The notes under the pieces are model-generated. The model saw only the letters and a program-made list of their open reading frames with translations, had not been told where the DNA came from and did not search any database. The position numbers and the translations under genes were made by a program. A DNA stretch of 64,000 nt from Atrina japonica (Eukaryota > Mollusca > Bivalvia > Pterioida > Pinnidae): the NCBI GenBank assembly GCA_030159075.1, contig BROG01000487.1, positions 323,001 to 387,000 of the forward strand, given 5' to 3'. Of this stretch, positions 24,259-39,600 are shown piece after piece (within the stretch, counting starts at the first letter, position 1; each line of letters opens with the position of its first letter).

Positions 24259-24640
24259 AAGACATCGTATAACAATACCGTGCTCTATGAATTTAAGTAT
24301 TTTACTCGGAAATCTTCGAATCCGTTTAATCTTTGCTATTTTCCCCTTTGCTGAGAGTGTGAATTTAAAATGAAAGCTGGATTTTCAAACTACATAGCTG
24401 AATTCCGCGCTTACTTGCCGTCCATGGGACTGGAGATTTAGGGCCAATTAAATATGGTGTGAATGTTTTCTGAACTCAAATGTCGAAAATAACCAGAAGC
24501 GAAAATTTCTATGTACACAGTATACTAGCTGTTTTGTATCTTATCATGTACTCGTCGTCAGTTATACTCGATCACACGACTCGACCGACTTTAAGACATT
24601 TTGTACTTAACATTAAACTGTATCTATACTATATCCAGTA
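24259..24640. other. 3' flank of the Mab-21-like gene
   Basis: Likely 3' UTR. An ATTAAA poly(A)-signal-like word lies at about 24612. Nothing else was recognised. Confidence 0.4.
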
Positions 24641-24644
24641 AAAC

Positions 24645-24792
24645 CTGGTATAGTGGCTACTTGTATGTAAGAATTACCAGTTTATAAGGGTCCCTTAACT
24701 GGATACTTCAACTAAATCAAACCTGTGTATAAGGGTCACCTGCACTTAAAGGGCAATATTTTCTAGTCCCTTGGGTGGCCACTTTATACAGG

Positions 24793-24890
<98 letters not shown>
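24645..24890. repeat. Foldback remnant followed by (TA)n
   Basis: 'taaaacctggtatagtggct' and the reverse-oriented 'ggccactttatacaggtttt' form an inverted pair around 24645-24798. A TA tract runs to 24890. Similar 'aaacct(g/c)...' ends occur at 30340, 42925 and 43838. Confidence 0.7.
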
Positions 24891-24891
<1 letters not shown>

Positions 24892-25311
24892 TTACATAAT
24901 ATAGTTAATATATGTATAGTAATTTCAATTCCAGGGATTGCATTTTCGCGTTACCTAATTTGAATTTACTTGCAGATATACTTGCTCACCACCGTTTCAA
25001 AACCAAACGATGTATTTCGTTTGTGATATTCCATATTATATATATATATATAATATAGGTGACCACAGACCTTCCTCAATTAAATTGGCAGAGAAATGGA
25101 TTAGGTAGTCTGTTCTATTTTGTTTAAGGTAGTTCACCATGTATTATGGTTCCATTATATTCCACTTCATTAAAACACATTAAGATACTCCGTGAATAAT
25201 AAAAAATATATTTAGTATGAAGAAGCAGGTGTAGTTTTATTATAGTCAACGATGTTATACTAAAGGCTGTTTGTATATATGTTACCTCTTAGTGTTTATT
25301 TACAAAACACG

Positions 25312-25384
<73 letters not shown>
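25312..25384. repeat. (TA)n microsatellite
   Basis: About 36 TA units. Confidence 0.97.
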
Positions 25385-25386
<2 letters not shown>

Positions 25387-27200
25387 TTCTGTTGTACTTC
25401 ATATCTCAGTGAGCAAATGTATATAAAGTAATAAAGGAATTTAATGGTGACTTAACTAGAATAATATAATATAGCTCCACAGTGAGTTACAGAAAAACAC
25501 CAGTTTCGGTAGAATGAATTAAAATCTGAACCTCAGCCTCGCATTTTGTGAACCATCGCCTTACTCCGCCATGCTTACAAAACAAATACAAACGGAGATA
25601 CAAACTGTTCTGAATTTGCGCTTTCCGATAAAATTTTCTGGTACTGGTAAAGTGTGAAAAAAATATGTGTACGTTATAGGAAGAAAATAATGTACTTGTA
25701 GGTGGGGCTTTCGTCTCTAAATAGTTTAAGGTTGTCACAACCAGTGGGAATAAACCCGTATGATATATACAGTATAACGGATATTTTCTGCGGTTGGAAA
25801 TGTTTGTGATTTGGTCCTTATAAGGTGTCAAATTAAATTCTGCGTTTCCAATTTCTGCGATTGTATAATACTGAACAAATAAGAATTTTCCGGTATATTT
25901 ATCGACTAGTATGATAAATCGATCCTTATGTATAATCGGATTTTTACGCATTGATGGGAACATCAACGCAGTTAGGTTATGCTAAGTTGTTTACTGGGAA
26001 CAAGTCAAAACACATTGTGCAGTATGGGTATGTACATTTCAGCAACATATACTCAACTTCAAGATTGAAATTTCCAAATCACACTTTTATTCGTATATTT
26101 TTGCTTTTTGAAATGATGAAAACATAGTAACAATTCGCTGAAAAATATAGGTCTACAAGATATGTTGAAATATATACTATTAAAGGTCAGTTCGGAGTCC
26201 TTTATGAATTTTAAGATATTATAAATTTGCTTTAGAATGTTACTTTTCAATTATTTTTACCATTATACCCTTGTGACAGAATTGACATTTAAAGCGATAG
26301 ACTGGACTGTTAACAATTCTTGCGCACGATAAATATGCAAATGAGTTTTGGTCAAGTTTCCCTTACTGTGTATAGGCAAGATCTGTCTGTGAATTTGGTC
26401 ATAGAAGTTGCGTCAATGCTCATTCACGTGATCTTAACTGATGAGAAACTCGCGGCAGTCTTTGAAGTTAGTAATATGTTTTACATGTACACTTGTTGAC
26501 CTACCGATTTAAGGCTACTGATAGGAAGTATAGCGTAAGTGTGTAATACTGCCCTGTCGCATAGAAATTTAATATCGATGAAACGATGTTTATAGGCACA
26601 ATATTTTATAATCAAATCGCTGATCTATCTAGTTAATTTGTTGCATAATAAATAAGCCATCAGTTCTCACGTTAGGCTAAATGTCCGACACGATTTTAGT
26701 TACTTTTTTGTAAAATCTAATTTTACCGAATTAAAAAATTATTTAGCATACCGAGTGAATTATATACTTCATTAAAACTTACGATTGTCATCAGCTCGTA
26801 TCAGTACGTTCAGTACTTTGATTTTATTTCAGTATTATAAAATTATTTGAAGTGATTGGAGATTTTTTTTTAATTCGAAGGCGCTGCTTTTTTCTTCTGA
26901 AATTCTGTTATTGCATTCCTCGATTGATCTTGGCAACATTGGCCATTCGGATTTCGCACAGCAATGCCACGTTATACGCATCGTAGGAGATCGTATTCGA
27001 GGTGAATAAGAAATAAAGCTCCAGTACTTTACATCTGACCGTCAATTGTTTCAAATAAGTATTATTTCATACTCCCAAAAAGCATCAGATCTTTATAAAT
27101 ATTCAGTAAACAATCGTACGGGTTGATTCAGGCGTCAAACTTTCCTGGCTTACGCACGGCTATATAATTGACATAGTTTGGACATAAACGAAAATGCAAA
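25385..27200. other. AT-rich intergenic DNA with one unexplained 159-codon minus-strand frame
   Basis: The minus-strand frame 25487-25966 is longer than most chance frames here and has no recognised domain or splice context. I do not count it as a gene. No other structure was recognised. Confidence 0.3.
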
Positions 27201-27210
27201 AATGCATTCA

Positions 27211-27440
27211 CCCACCAACACACACAAACTTAGAATACAAACGAATCGCTACATGTACCAGATTTCAAAGTTTTTTCTTTATAGTTTTTTTGTTAATTCC
27301 ATTCACAATTTTTTTTATTTCATTCACATTTCTTAATGTCGTTGGAAGTTTAGTTTCACACTAACACTTTTTTATTTCGATTTGGATCACCATTGATCAT
27401 ATAGCGATTCGTTTGTATTCTGTGTGTGTGGGGGGTGGGT
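27211..27440. repeat. Inverted repeat with perfect 20-bp arms
   Basis: 'agaatacaaacgaatcgcta' (27232-27251) is matched exactly by 'tagcgattcgtttgtattct' (27402-27421). The outer flanks 'cccaccaacacacaca' and 'tgtgtgtgtggggggtggg' extend the symmetry. Confidence 0.75.
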
Positions 27441-27504
27441 GGGTGGCTGGATGAATGCTTGCGTATGAGTGTTGTATGGATTTTCTTATGTTAATATCAT
27501 ATTA

Positions 27505-27581
27505 GTCCTGAAGAAGGGACAAGTTGTCCCGAAAATTTGACATTTTTTGTCCGCGTCGTTGGTTATTTTAGTGCCGTTATA

Positions 27582-27679
<98 letters not shown>

Positions 27680-27712
27680 TGTGTGTGTATGTGTGTGTGT
27701 GTGTGTGTGTTG
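27505..27712. repeat. Retroelement-like tail followed by (TA)n-(GT)n
   Basis: 'tcctgaagaagggacaagtt' with 'gtcccgaaaatttgac' resembles the conserved end word seen downstream of many retroelement endonuclease frames. A TA and then a GT tract follow, from about 27578 to 27712. Confidence 0.5.
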
Positions 27713-28170
27713 CCAAACTGACTAGAAACACTCTCTACATAACATTTCTACTTATATCTAGTCTTGGTGTCAGCTGTACTTTAATAGTGTACTCGTACAC
27801 GTGACCTGCAGTATCTACTTTAGAACTTCAGTCCTTTTACAGAAATGTTGAAGCCATTTGACCGTTTTATATGCTTGCAACTTAACCATAATAATTAAAC
27901 ATTGCACACCAGAGAATTTCATAAATGCTCTAGTAATTTTAAAACAGATTGAGGATTCTATCTTCAGTAAATTCTCTGATTTCCGTTCCTCTCGAAATTT
28001 ATTGTGTGAGGATAACTTTCAATGCATAATGTGTATTACCCATGTCTATGGGGTCTACGCAGATTCAGCTGATTTTCAAGAAAGGGTCTTGCACCATCAA
28101 AAGTAAGAATTTACTCAGTAAAATTTACTGACATTTGATAGGTCGAGCAGTGAATATTCTCACAGTTATG

Positions 28171-28262
<92 letters not shown>
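28171..28262. repeat. (TA)n microsatellite
   Basis: About 45 TA units. Confidence 0.97.
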
Positions 28263-28268
<6 letters not shown>

Positions 28269-29331
28269 CCTGAGATAAGATTGTCAATGGGCAGTGTAAA
28301 TCTCGTGCAGGCCATATGTCCAAATTTATGTCCCGATTCACTTAACTTCAATGTTTGAACATTATGTTTACCGTAATCTATGAATAATTATTTAAAAACC
28401 AACTAAGACGTAGAAACGTATTAAAAATTAAGTAGGCAGCACGTTTTGTGGCATAAAAAGGATAATAAATCTATACCTTTTTTAAAAACATTACAAACGT
28501 ATTGTAAAGTGCCAATACATGACCGAAGTCAGTAATTCATACATACAATATGTATAATGCATATAATAAACGATATTCAAGACACAGCTAAATTAGTTTA
28601 AGTACATAAGATAAGATAAATGACTCGGAACGTACACGGGGGCACATGAACTGGACTAAATTTACACCGTTCCTATTGTCAATGTATATAAACGTCATGT
28701 GACTACAACAAGCGAACAGAGAAAGAAGTGTTGGTCTCCTAAACCTATTTCGCTCAAATAACGCGTTGTTTTCGAAAGCCAAAGGATTAAACGTGTCCCG
28801 AAATTCTCTAGGGCGACAATGACAATAGTATTTGCGTTTATTTATCCTGAGGCAAACATACGGACAGTCATTTTCGCTGTTAAAAATTACTTATGTCAGC
28901 TACATGCCGTACTTAAGTATTTAATCAATTGAGAAAGAAATTTGTCTAAGAATTTCTTTATGGTCACAACTCTATCCAAGATTTGAGTAAAAGCATTGTT
29001 TGAGAATAGTTTTAAGACCCTGGGTCCTGATTCGATTTTTTTCTCACTTTTCAATGAATTAAAACTAGGAATGTATTAATCTTTATTGTTTTGGGTTGCA
29101 ATTGGTACTACAATGCAATAGATGATATTTTTAATGGTTAAAAGAAAAGACATTCTACATGATAAAAAGCCCCGACAAAAACAAAAAATAGAATTTCTTT
29201 AATTTCGGTGAGAGAGCAACTCCGTTAGCGTCCTAGTTTCATTTTCAATTTCAGTAACGGTGTCACGTATTTCTATGTGGTATAACAAGTACATCTCTTA
29301 TCACCGAACAAAGATTTAAGCCTTCGGAATT
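28263..29331. other. Upstream flank of the LU-domain gene
   Basis: AT-rich DNA without a recognised gene. The promoter of the LU gene should lie in its right part, but I see no clear TATA box. Confidence 0.3.
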
Positions 29332-32300
29332 ATGAGAAGAATAACAAAAGCACAGGAAGTTTTCGTTATTTTAGTGCATTCGTGGATTTGCTTTGGTATG
29401 TATGACTTGGTGTATTTGTTTCCATGGTGATTGTTATTTGGCTGATATTGCATCAGGAATTCTTCAAATTATGTATGTTAGCTCATCAACCCCTGTAGTC
29501 ACATTTAGACTGATCCAAATATATATATAGATAGTATGGTCCACTATCATGATTCAGAACTGAACAAGTTCATATTGTATGTAAAATTACATTGTATTTA
29601 TAAATTTTTATTCAAAATCATACACTACTGAATTCTGACAGCGGACTTAACCATTCTTTGAAATGGGCAGGTCCAAATGTGACTTCAGGGGTTCATTAGT
29701 TAACTAATTACATATGATTAGATAAGAATATAAAAATATCAGGTACCAAAGTATCTTCTTTACGTCCAGGATACATATACAAATCTGGTAAAAATTGGAC
29801 AAACATGGACCTCTGGAAACCAAAAAGTGGGATCAGGTGCCATGGAGGAGTAAGCGTCCCTTGTTGACTGGTCACACGTGCCGTGACTCCACAGTCAAAC
29901 CAAATGAAATAAATAAGAATTCATATTTCCAGTTATTTACATTTACCGGTACTTGAACCCGTTGATTGAGGACAGTTACCGTTAGTGTTTAAGATAAGAT
30001 AATCACTTCGTATGAGACACATTGTCTTAAATTTTCAAATCTGAACTGTTTATGTTCTTTCACCACAATATATCTAAATGATTGCGCATTTCTATTATTG
30101 TAGATCCAGTAAAACTTGAATATCAAGACTCCCTTCTGGACACGATTTCTATTTCATTCCCAGTTTTTTTTTTTCACCATTTTCGAATATTACCTTAAAA
30201 TGAAAGCTGACATTTCAAGCTAAATTAATTGAAACATGGACATCCAATAAGACGAGAATGAATGGCAAATGTAGGACGGGACGAATTTGTTTTCTATTTC
30301 TAACAGGCGAAAATAAAGATGGACGAACACAGTCAAACTTGTATACAAATCTCCCTTCGGGGCATAAGAAAATAAGTCTTTATAGGGAGGTGGTCTTTAT
30401 GTAGAGATTGATTTGTACACAAATGGTACCATTGGGGGGCAGCTAAAACGGTCTTTGTGATCAGGTGGTCTTTGTATTCCCCAAAGTATACTGTATCTGT
30501 TTTGTTCTACAGCGGCACTTGCTGGTCCTCTGTGTTACAATTGCAATGAAGGAATAAAACCGCACACGTGTTCCTCTATAACTAGATGTGGAGCGCATGA
30601 GGTGAGTCCTTAAATTTGCATGGTGTTGGTAAACCCTGAAGATTATTTGTTTCCATACAAATATTGAAATACTTTCTTAAGGGGTAACGATACACAATGA
30701 CATAAATGTAAATTATTAAAAATTTGCTAGTGATTAACGTTAGCGAAACGGGACGAATGATCCTGTTCGTAACTTCAAATACCTAACGAATATTTGTATA
30801 CTAGTAGGCCCATCAATTAAACAGCACTGTGACTCTCAAAACAAAATCTCTACGAAATCTTTGAAAAACATTGAAAGCATTATTCTGCACAGAAAAACAT
30901 TCTATCAAAAACAGTGAATACTGAATGAATTTCATATTGAACCCTTTCACCCCTCATTGTCTAAGTGGTATGCTCTTTTCTATTGTTTAAGACCAATCTA
31001 TTATGGTCTGATGGGTTGAAAGAGTTAATACGTCTTCTGAAATAAAAGTTATTTGTTGCTTTAAATAAGCGAATATTAATGAAGCGGATTTTCTCTAAAT
31101 AAAAATGTACCGGATGCTGTAATTGGTTTAACATTTAAATGTAAACAAAACTCAGATATTATAGAAAAATAAAAAACAAAAGAAAAGATTGAAATTTAAA
31201 CATATAGATTAAACATACGAATATCGTAATGTTGGTGAATCGCATAGTCGGATACACATACATATTATTTTCTATGTTGTTTTATACATTCGAAAAATGA
31301 AGAAGAATTACCACTTCAGACTTCTCACCGAAGTAATATTTAATGCAAAATATTATACTTAAAATTATAATTAGCTCCCTTTGGTGATGACGTCACTGAC
31401 TATAAGGTATCTTTCGAATAGACTGAATCCCATAGTCCAATAAGTAAGCCAAATTGAGAATACTGTCAGATGTATGTAATGTCTCATGGTGGCATGACTT
31501 GTACGCTATTTAACCCTTTACACCCCTACAGGTCATAATAGACTTGTCTAAACAATAGCATATAATAAACCATCTAGATACTTAGGGTTGGAAGAGTACA
31601 GAGAATTTGACTTTTTGAAAAATAATAATAGCACCACAAACAATGTCAGTTTTGTGTAATATAAATACACGGTGGGCATACGACGTAGCACGTTACGTCA
31701 TCACTAAAGGGACGTAACATACTAATTTTTAAAGTTTCTAAACTATAAAACACCGATAAACTCTTTTTATTAATTCCCGTTCAATACCATGCGCAGTGTA
31801 TAATCTTCTATCGAATAATATACTTTAATAAAATACTTTCTATCACCAGAAATGTTATTTAGAGAGGGGCGAGAACCTGATGGATGAAATAGTTTACATA
31901 TCTGGCTGTAAAGATAAAGCTGTAAGTAGAACTTTCTGTAGTTCTTATATCCGAGATCGAAGATCGGGATAGGGATACTGTTTTTTGTTCATACACCATT
32001 TCCGTTTCTGTAAAATCACTTTAGTTTCTTATTGCCTTAAATTTGAACCAATTGAATTAGTCCAGTAGAAATGAAATTGACTGTACTTAGTATTTGACTC
32101 AATATTCGCCAAACTACAACGCCGGGACCGATGCTAGTTAGTATACTCCTATATGACCGCCACACGACTATGCCCAAACTATTTTTACACGAAATAAGAG
32201 TAAGGCGAAAAATAGAAACAATTTATGGTATGGCTTTTAGAGTCCTGGTAAAGAAGATGGCGTTAAAACAATATTCTATTCATATGTAACCTCATTCTTA

Positions 32301-33551
32301 CTTGGTGAAAGTGTTTTTTATCACATTTTACATTCAAATCACCAATTAAATAAAAGCTTTATTTTTCACTGTTATTTTTCCACTGTTATTTTCATTGATT
32401 TTACTGTATTTTGCTTCGCTTAATGAAAAATATCAATATTTTAAGCCAATCAAAATACACTGCCAGGCCACTGATGAAAATGCGATTAATTATTCCCATC
32501 TATAATGTAATGATAATTGTCAATTCATTGCTTGATTATAAACTGATTACATTTGCTAGCAAATGCCAATAAATGGTGATGCCATGGTAAAAACGTTTGA
32601 AAACTTACTGTAGAGATGATGTATCAATAAGGGATTTTCATGAAGCTACACAAAATGGCTCCGCACAGACTTGTTCTGTCTCAACTTAAAAGCAGACGTT
32701 ATTATGTTTAGATGGAGTGTGTTTAAGTGGTCGAAAGGCAGTGGAAATGTTTAATGTATCCACTATCTACGTCAACAGTTCGAACTTTTTTGAAAAAATT
32801 AAATGACACTGGAGATACAGTACAGAAAATAAACATCAAATTGGGCGAACTTCGAACGGAGTTTGCTGTCCATGTCTAACTTTGGCATGATCTTTGGGGC
32901 ATATTTCTCATAACGGGACCAGTGTAACTGTGCATGTTGAAGGATTAAAGGAATTGTATTTAGGATATTGATAATGTTTATGGCCAGTCGTGCCGAAGGA
33001 TTTCAGATATTGCCCCTACATCTTAATAGCAGTTCGGCATCTGCCCCGTATGGGCCGTATATTATGTCGCTCTAAGTGTGAGCTCTCAATGGAAAAAGGA
33101 AAGCCAACTTAGATTATGTCGTAACCTACCAACTCACCAGGCCTCAATATTATAGAAAGTATATGAATGATACTTAAAATTAATCTACATAATAAATTAC
33201 ACTTTTTCAGAAACTTCAAACGCATAGTCGCAGTAAAGTGATGTATTTCAATCAAAGCCTGTTTTGTTTACATTTCACAAGCCGTACAGTAGACTTGTTC
33301 AGAACATCAGATAGCCTAAAACTAGGGCCTGGCGAAACTTAACTGGAAAATGCAATAGATAAAATAATTGACAGTTGTTTTTGAATAACATGTTTATTAC
33401 GTCTCATGAGGCAGGAGAATACATATTTAACACTCGTGCTACGCACTCGTGTTAAATATGTATTCTCCTGCCTCACTCGATGTAATAAACATGCTATTAA
33501 ATAACAATTGTTAAATATCCTCTATGTCTTGACCACCGTTTGACAGCCATA

Positions 33552-33649
<98 letters not shown>

Positions 33650-36600
33650 TAACAAGCAAATTTCCTATTGCCGAACTTTGGCGTATTTGATATATAATAG
33701 TTAGTGTAGTTCCCTAAAAAGACGGATGCCAAATATTCTAGGTTCACTCCAATTCATTCGTAACTCTTCTAGACTTAATGTGTTATCTTGTCTCGATGAG
33801 ACCTTGGATGTGTTTGATTGTTGCCAACCTTCGATGGATATTTGGCAGAGATTTGAAAGGAAATTCTAATGGCGGGTGTACTTGATTATGTATTTGGTAA
33901 AAACAAAGAAGTATATATTTGTGTGGAGCTTCGTATATCTGTTACAAATAAGAACGGCAATGCTAGTATGCTCGTTGACAAGTCTGATCAGTGTCATTTA
34001 TCGTCTTACTTATTAAAGTATCTTAATTCAAAACAGATAAAATTAATTTAATGCCTTTAAGTAAAATAATGCCAAATTTTTTAGGCGTGTCCTGGTACAA
34101 AAGCACGCAAGAGCCTGCGTATTGACTGTAGTGAGTGCTGTGACGGTGACTTTTGTAACAACGCAGGCTGTGGTCAGGCTGGTAAGTTGATGTTATGTAG
34201 TTTAAGGAGTCTAAAGGGGCACTAACTGTGCCCCCAAAATATTTCGTTTTGACTACTTGTTCGATGTACAATAACAAATAAGAGAGATATACACAGACAT
34301 AATAATTTTTAAATGCCAATATAGTTTATGAAAATAGCTTGAGAAAATTTGGAGTTCATACAATTGTAAATGATGATGAAATGTATTACTCAGTTGAGAG
34401 AAAAAAACTTCAGAAATATCAAATAATAATTTGAATGCATACCCAAATTTGGAGTAACATATTCAAAATATTCTTCATTTTTGTTTTGGAAAGTCATAAA
34501 ATTGACGCGATGATTTTGATGAGAATGATACAAATATAAAATATTTCCTATTTATATTTCCAGTCACTTCCAGACGTATTACAAGCAAATACATAGTCAA
34601 CATAATTCATAATTAAGTATATTATTGACAAAAGCAAAGCTACTTATATTATATATGCAGGAAATAGCAATCATCGGGAGTCTATCCGGTCTCACAATTA
34701 CAATACCTGTCCCACAAAATTATTTCAGTTTAATTGTGACGTCAAAAGTTTACATTTACACTAGCATTTCAATCTAACATTTGAACAGAAAAATAAGTCT
34801 TCAAAACGTTTGATTTGAATACAATTTTGTGAGTAGTAACAGTTGAAGCGTCAGGTTGATTTGTTCTTGTGGTCCAGTATGGGTAATTATTTTAGAATCT
34901 ACAGTGTATAGCTTCTGACACAATTCTGTCACTTTTCTTTCCTGTGTACACATGTCATCTATGAGATCGATTCGAGAACGATTTTAAATGTAGTTCGAGG
35001 TGTACTCTCTAATAATAGTTGAGGTTTGAGAATTGATTAGATCTGGTGACTTCCGGTCCTGAATCTCTTGTCAAAAGACAAAAACATTTTAGAGATTTAT
35101 GACATAAATGTGTATATCTAATCTATATCTTCAATACGGTAGGATATCATGGAGAAGTCATATAAGCATTATTCAATGAAATAAAATGTATGTATGCTAC
35201 TGGATACTATTTTAAATATGTCATATGAAATCTGAATTCTAATTTTTAAGTGTACCTACCATCAGAAAACGAAGGCCCTTTATGTTTTAACTGTACAGAT
35301 ACGGCATCACCGGAAGACTGTTTCCAAGTCCAGCGCTGTAAGAAGGGATATGTAAGTTTTTTACCCGAAAATTTAAATATCTACTGATTGGCTATCAGGA
35401 TACTTTTTTCGTCAAACACCACTCTGATGTTACACATAAATACACTGAAGTTGATATAAAAAACATGCTGGAATTTCTAATAGACAATATATTTGTAATG
35501 TTCGGAGACGTGGTCTTTCAACAAATTGTCGGCATTCCTATGGGAACCAATTGTGCCCATTTATTGGCCGACCTGTTCCTTTATTCATACGAAGCAGACT
35601 TCATTTAGAAACTGCTGAATCAAAAGAAGAAAAAGTTAGCGGTGTCCTTTAATTTGACATTTAGATATATCGACGACGTTTTGTCAATTAATAATGACAA
35701 TTTTCATACATATGACAATGCGATATATCCCAGCGAACTAGAATTAAAGATACAACAGACTCAAACACACACGCTTCATACTTAGACAGTTTACTTAATA
35801 TAAACACAGACGGGAAATTAGCAACTAAGCTATACGACAAACGCGACGATTTCGGCTTCCTATCGTAAATTTTCCACATTTAAATAGTAATATCCCTCAG
35901 TCACCCGCATATGGAGTTTATATTTCACAAATGATCCGATATGCCAGGTACAACATATGAAGATTTCATATACAGAGGTAAACTACTCACCGACAAATTA
36001 TTGACACAGGGATATCGAAAACCGCGTTTAATGTCAACGTTCCGCAAATTTTACGGTCGGTATAATAGTCTTGTTTGCGACTACTCTGTTTCACTAAGTG
36101 AAATGTTAAGTTGCCTTTTCGTTGGCGTTGTTGAGACGTTTGTACCAATTGTGACGAGGATACCCTCCTCACGTATTTCATTAGACTTGACTGTGGACTC
36201 ACGGCGGGTGTGACCGGTCGACAGGGGATGCTTACTCCTCCATGACACCTGATCCCACCTCTTGGTTTCCAGAGGTCCGTGTTTGTCCATTTTTACCGGA
36301 TTTGTATATATGTCCTGGACATTCTATTGATTTATACTTTGGTATCTGAGATTTTTCTTTTTTTTTGACAAAAGATAAAAATGAATATTTATATCATAAT
36401 CCATTGCACGAATCTGTATTTCCCTATAATTTTCAGTTTTGTTGAAAGATCCAGAATCGACAACATGGCTTCTTACAAAATACAGTTGGTCGGGTATCCG
36501 TAAACGTGCATATTTTCTTTCTGGACTTATCAAGTTAAGCTGAACTTCCGTGACCAAATGGTCAGAGCATCGCGCTTTAAACCACGACGTCTCGTCACTA

Positions 36601-39600
36601 GGTAACGCGGATTCGTATCCCGCTGGAACCTAACCTGATTTTGTGAGGACGTTTACCTGCGGAAGGCCGTTGTTCTTTTCTCAAGTACAGTATGGATCTT
36701 TAATTTCACGGGGAGAACATTTTGAGTTTTTCTAAAAGCAACTTATTCGCGGGTTTTAAATTTCGCGCAGGATCAGTTACGAATTGTCTTTCTGTTACTT
36801 TATAAGTGTAAGGTTTTATATTCACAGGTATTTAAATTTGCGGTATTTTTATTTGAGACGCGAATATAGCGAAATTAAATCCCCCGCGAATACAAGCAAA
36901 TATACAGTACATTTTAACTAAAACTTGTTGAATATAAAAAATATCAAATACCAAAGTATAAATCTTTAGGATGTACAGTATATAGACACAAATCCGGTAA
37001 AAACGGACAAACACGGACCTCTAGAAACAAAGATGTGTGATCAGGTGCCATGGAGGAGTTAGCATCCCTTGTCGACCGGTCACACCCAAAGTGAGTCAAC
37101 CGTCAAGTCCAAATAAAATACGTGAGGAACAAATCCTCGTCACAATTGGTACAAACGTCTCAACAACCGACAACGAAAAGACAACTCAACATTTCACCTA
37201 GTGAACTTCTTTTGATTCAGCAGTTTTTGAATGAAGTATGCTTCATATGAATAAAGGAACAGGACGGCCAATAATAGGGCACAATTGCTTTCCATAGGAA
37301 TACCGGCAGTTTGTTGATAGACCACGTCTCCGAACATTACAAATATATTGTCTATTAGAAATTCCCGCATGTTTTTTTATATCAACTTCAGTGTATATGA
37401 CGCATAACACCATTAATGCAAAAAACAAAAAACAAAAAACAAAAACAAAAACAAAAAAATCAAAAAACAAAAACAACAAAAAACAAAAAAACAAAAAAGA
37501 ATTCTATTATTATATTTGTTTATATTCATTTTTTTGTTCTGAAATTCGTTATATACGTTATATATTTCGTTTTAGACATGTTCTCGTACAACTACAATAA
37601 GAAATGGAGTCACGTACTATAGCTCTGGCTGCAGACATGCAACAGTAGGTAAACTATAGATCATTGTCAGATAAATGTTAATATATATCATACAATTATT
37701 ACATTATTATTGGTTTGATATGAGAATTTATGGACTTAAAAAGCAATATCGACCGAGGCCTAAGGCCGAAGTTCTAATATCGAACCAAAAGTAGTGCAAA
37801 CCATCGTCCATTGAAAGTGACATGACAAGTTCTATTAAGCCCTCTGGTTTTTGTCACTCATCATCTCCTGCCTATGGCGTTTTCATTTCACAACTTATAC
37901 GTTATGCCAGGGCATGCTCCTCTTATGAATGTTTTATTCTGAGAGCTAAACGACTAGCCAATAAACTACTTACACAAGGTTACGTTGTTGAACGCTTGGA
38001 GTCATTGTTTAAGAAGTTTTATGGTCGATACGGGGATCTTGTTAAACATTATGAAGTCCCGCTCTCAGAGATATTAGATAGTATTCTGGGTCACGGTCAC
38101 AGACAGTGACTCCGTTTCACCAATCATGCTTTTCACCGAACTTGACCTTTTTACCCAATTTGACCCGTTCATCGAACTAGAAAGGTTTCCATGAAACATT
38201 TGCGTCGATTGTGGCATGCCAGTAGAAGACGTTGTGAAATGTAAACGAACCACGTTTTGACACAGGGGCTCGAGAATCTTTTTAAAGTGTAATATGCTCA
38301 ATGAAAACTGAAACCTGGAGGAAAATATTAGAAATCTAGATTTCCACGACCCTGTGGTTTGGATTGAAATACATCACTTGATGCCTCAAAGGTCATGCCA
38401 AAGATATCAATAAACCTGGACAGTAAACTCACTTCGAAGTTAGCCTAATTCGATTTTCTGAACTGTATCTCCTGTGTTACTGAATCATTTTAAAAAATAT
38501 TGAACTGTCGACCTAGATAGTGGATACATTAACCATTTCCACTTTCGACCACTTAAACTCACTCAATCAAAACATGATATCACCTGCTTTTCAGTAGAGA
38601 CAGAACAAGTCTGTGCGGAGCCGTTTTGTTTAGCTTCGATATGGCGTTATAAATAGCTCACACGAAAATTCCTTCTTGATACGTCATACCTACAGTACGT
38701 TTTCAAATGTTTTTAACACGGCATCATCATTTATTGGCATTTGTTAGCAAATGTGATCAGTTTATAATTAAACATTGAATTGCAAATTATCATTATATTA
38801 TAGATGGGATTAATTAATCGGATTTTCATTAGTGGCCTGGCACTGTATTTTGATTGGCGTAATAAAAAATATCATATTTTTCATTAAGTCAATCAAAATA
38901 CAGTAAAATCTATGAAAAATAAAGCTTTTATTTAATTGATAAATTTAATAAAAAATGTAATAAAATAAATATCCGGTTTAAAATGCAATTTCATTTTAAA
39001 CGGTAGATCACGTGACCGTCTATGGACAAACGAAAATGCAAAACAAAAATGTAATAAATATATATCTCGCAATTAAATTCAAAATTAGTTTAATAAACTC
39101 AAACTGGTCTAGCTAGCAAGGTGTTGTCTTAAACGTCAGGGTCACAACTTATCCACTTTTCTATTGATGTTTTAAAAGCCAAGGATAATTGCTGTCTTAT
39201 TTTGGAAGTGGCCCCCGAATGGAGGTGACCTTTAGGCGATGTTCCACTCAGTTTGAAATTAATACATATAGAATTAAAATGAATATCATATTTTGATTTC
39301 CATATATGATTTCCATATATCAAATATAGTGATAAACTTTTAGTGGATTATTTTGCATTTCATATTGGAAATATCAACATATACATGTACTTTTACAAAA
39401 AGTTAACCATTTGGATCTCATAATAATGCTTCAAATTTAAATTTCATTTGTCGACGTAAAAACATCATAGCCAATGGCATTTGTTTTACCCCACACTGCA
39501 GGAGGAATCCATCAAGAATAATATTTACCATTTGTTAGCATATAAACATTTCAGATACCAAAGTATAAATCAATAGAATGTCCAGGATATAGATACAAAT

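Noticed and set aside
25487..25966. Minus-strand frame of 159 codons
   Set aside because: No domain, no splice or promoter context, and AT-biased composition; length alone is not enough in DNA like this.
33869..34051. Short frame MAGVLDYVFGKNKE just before LU exon 4
   Set aside because: Intronic in the splice model, without signal peptide, LU pattern or splice sites in phase.
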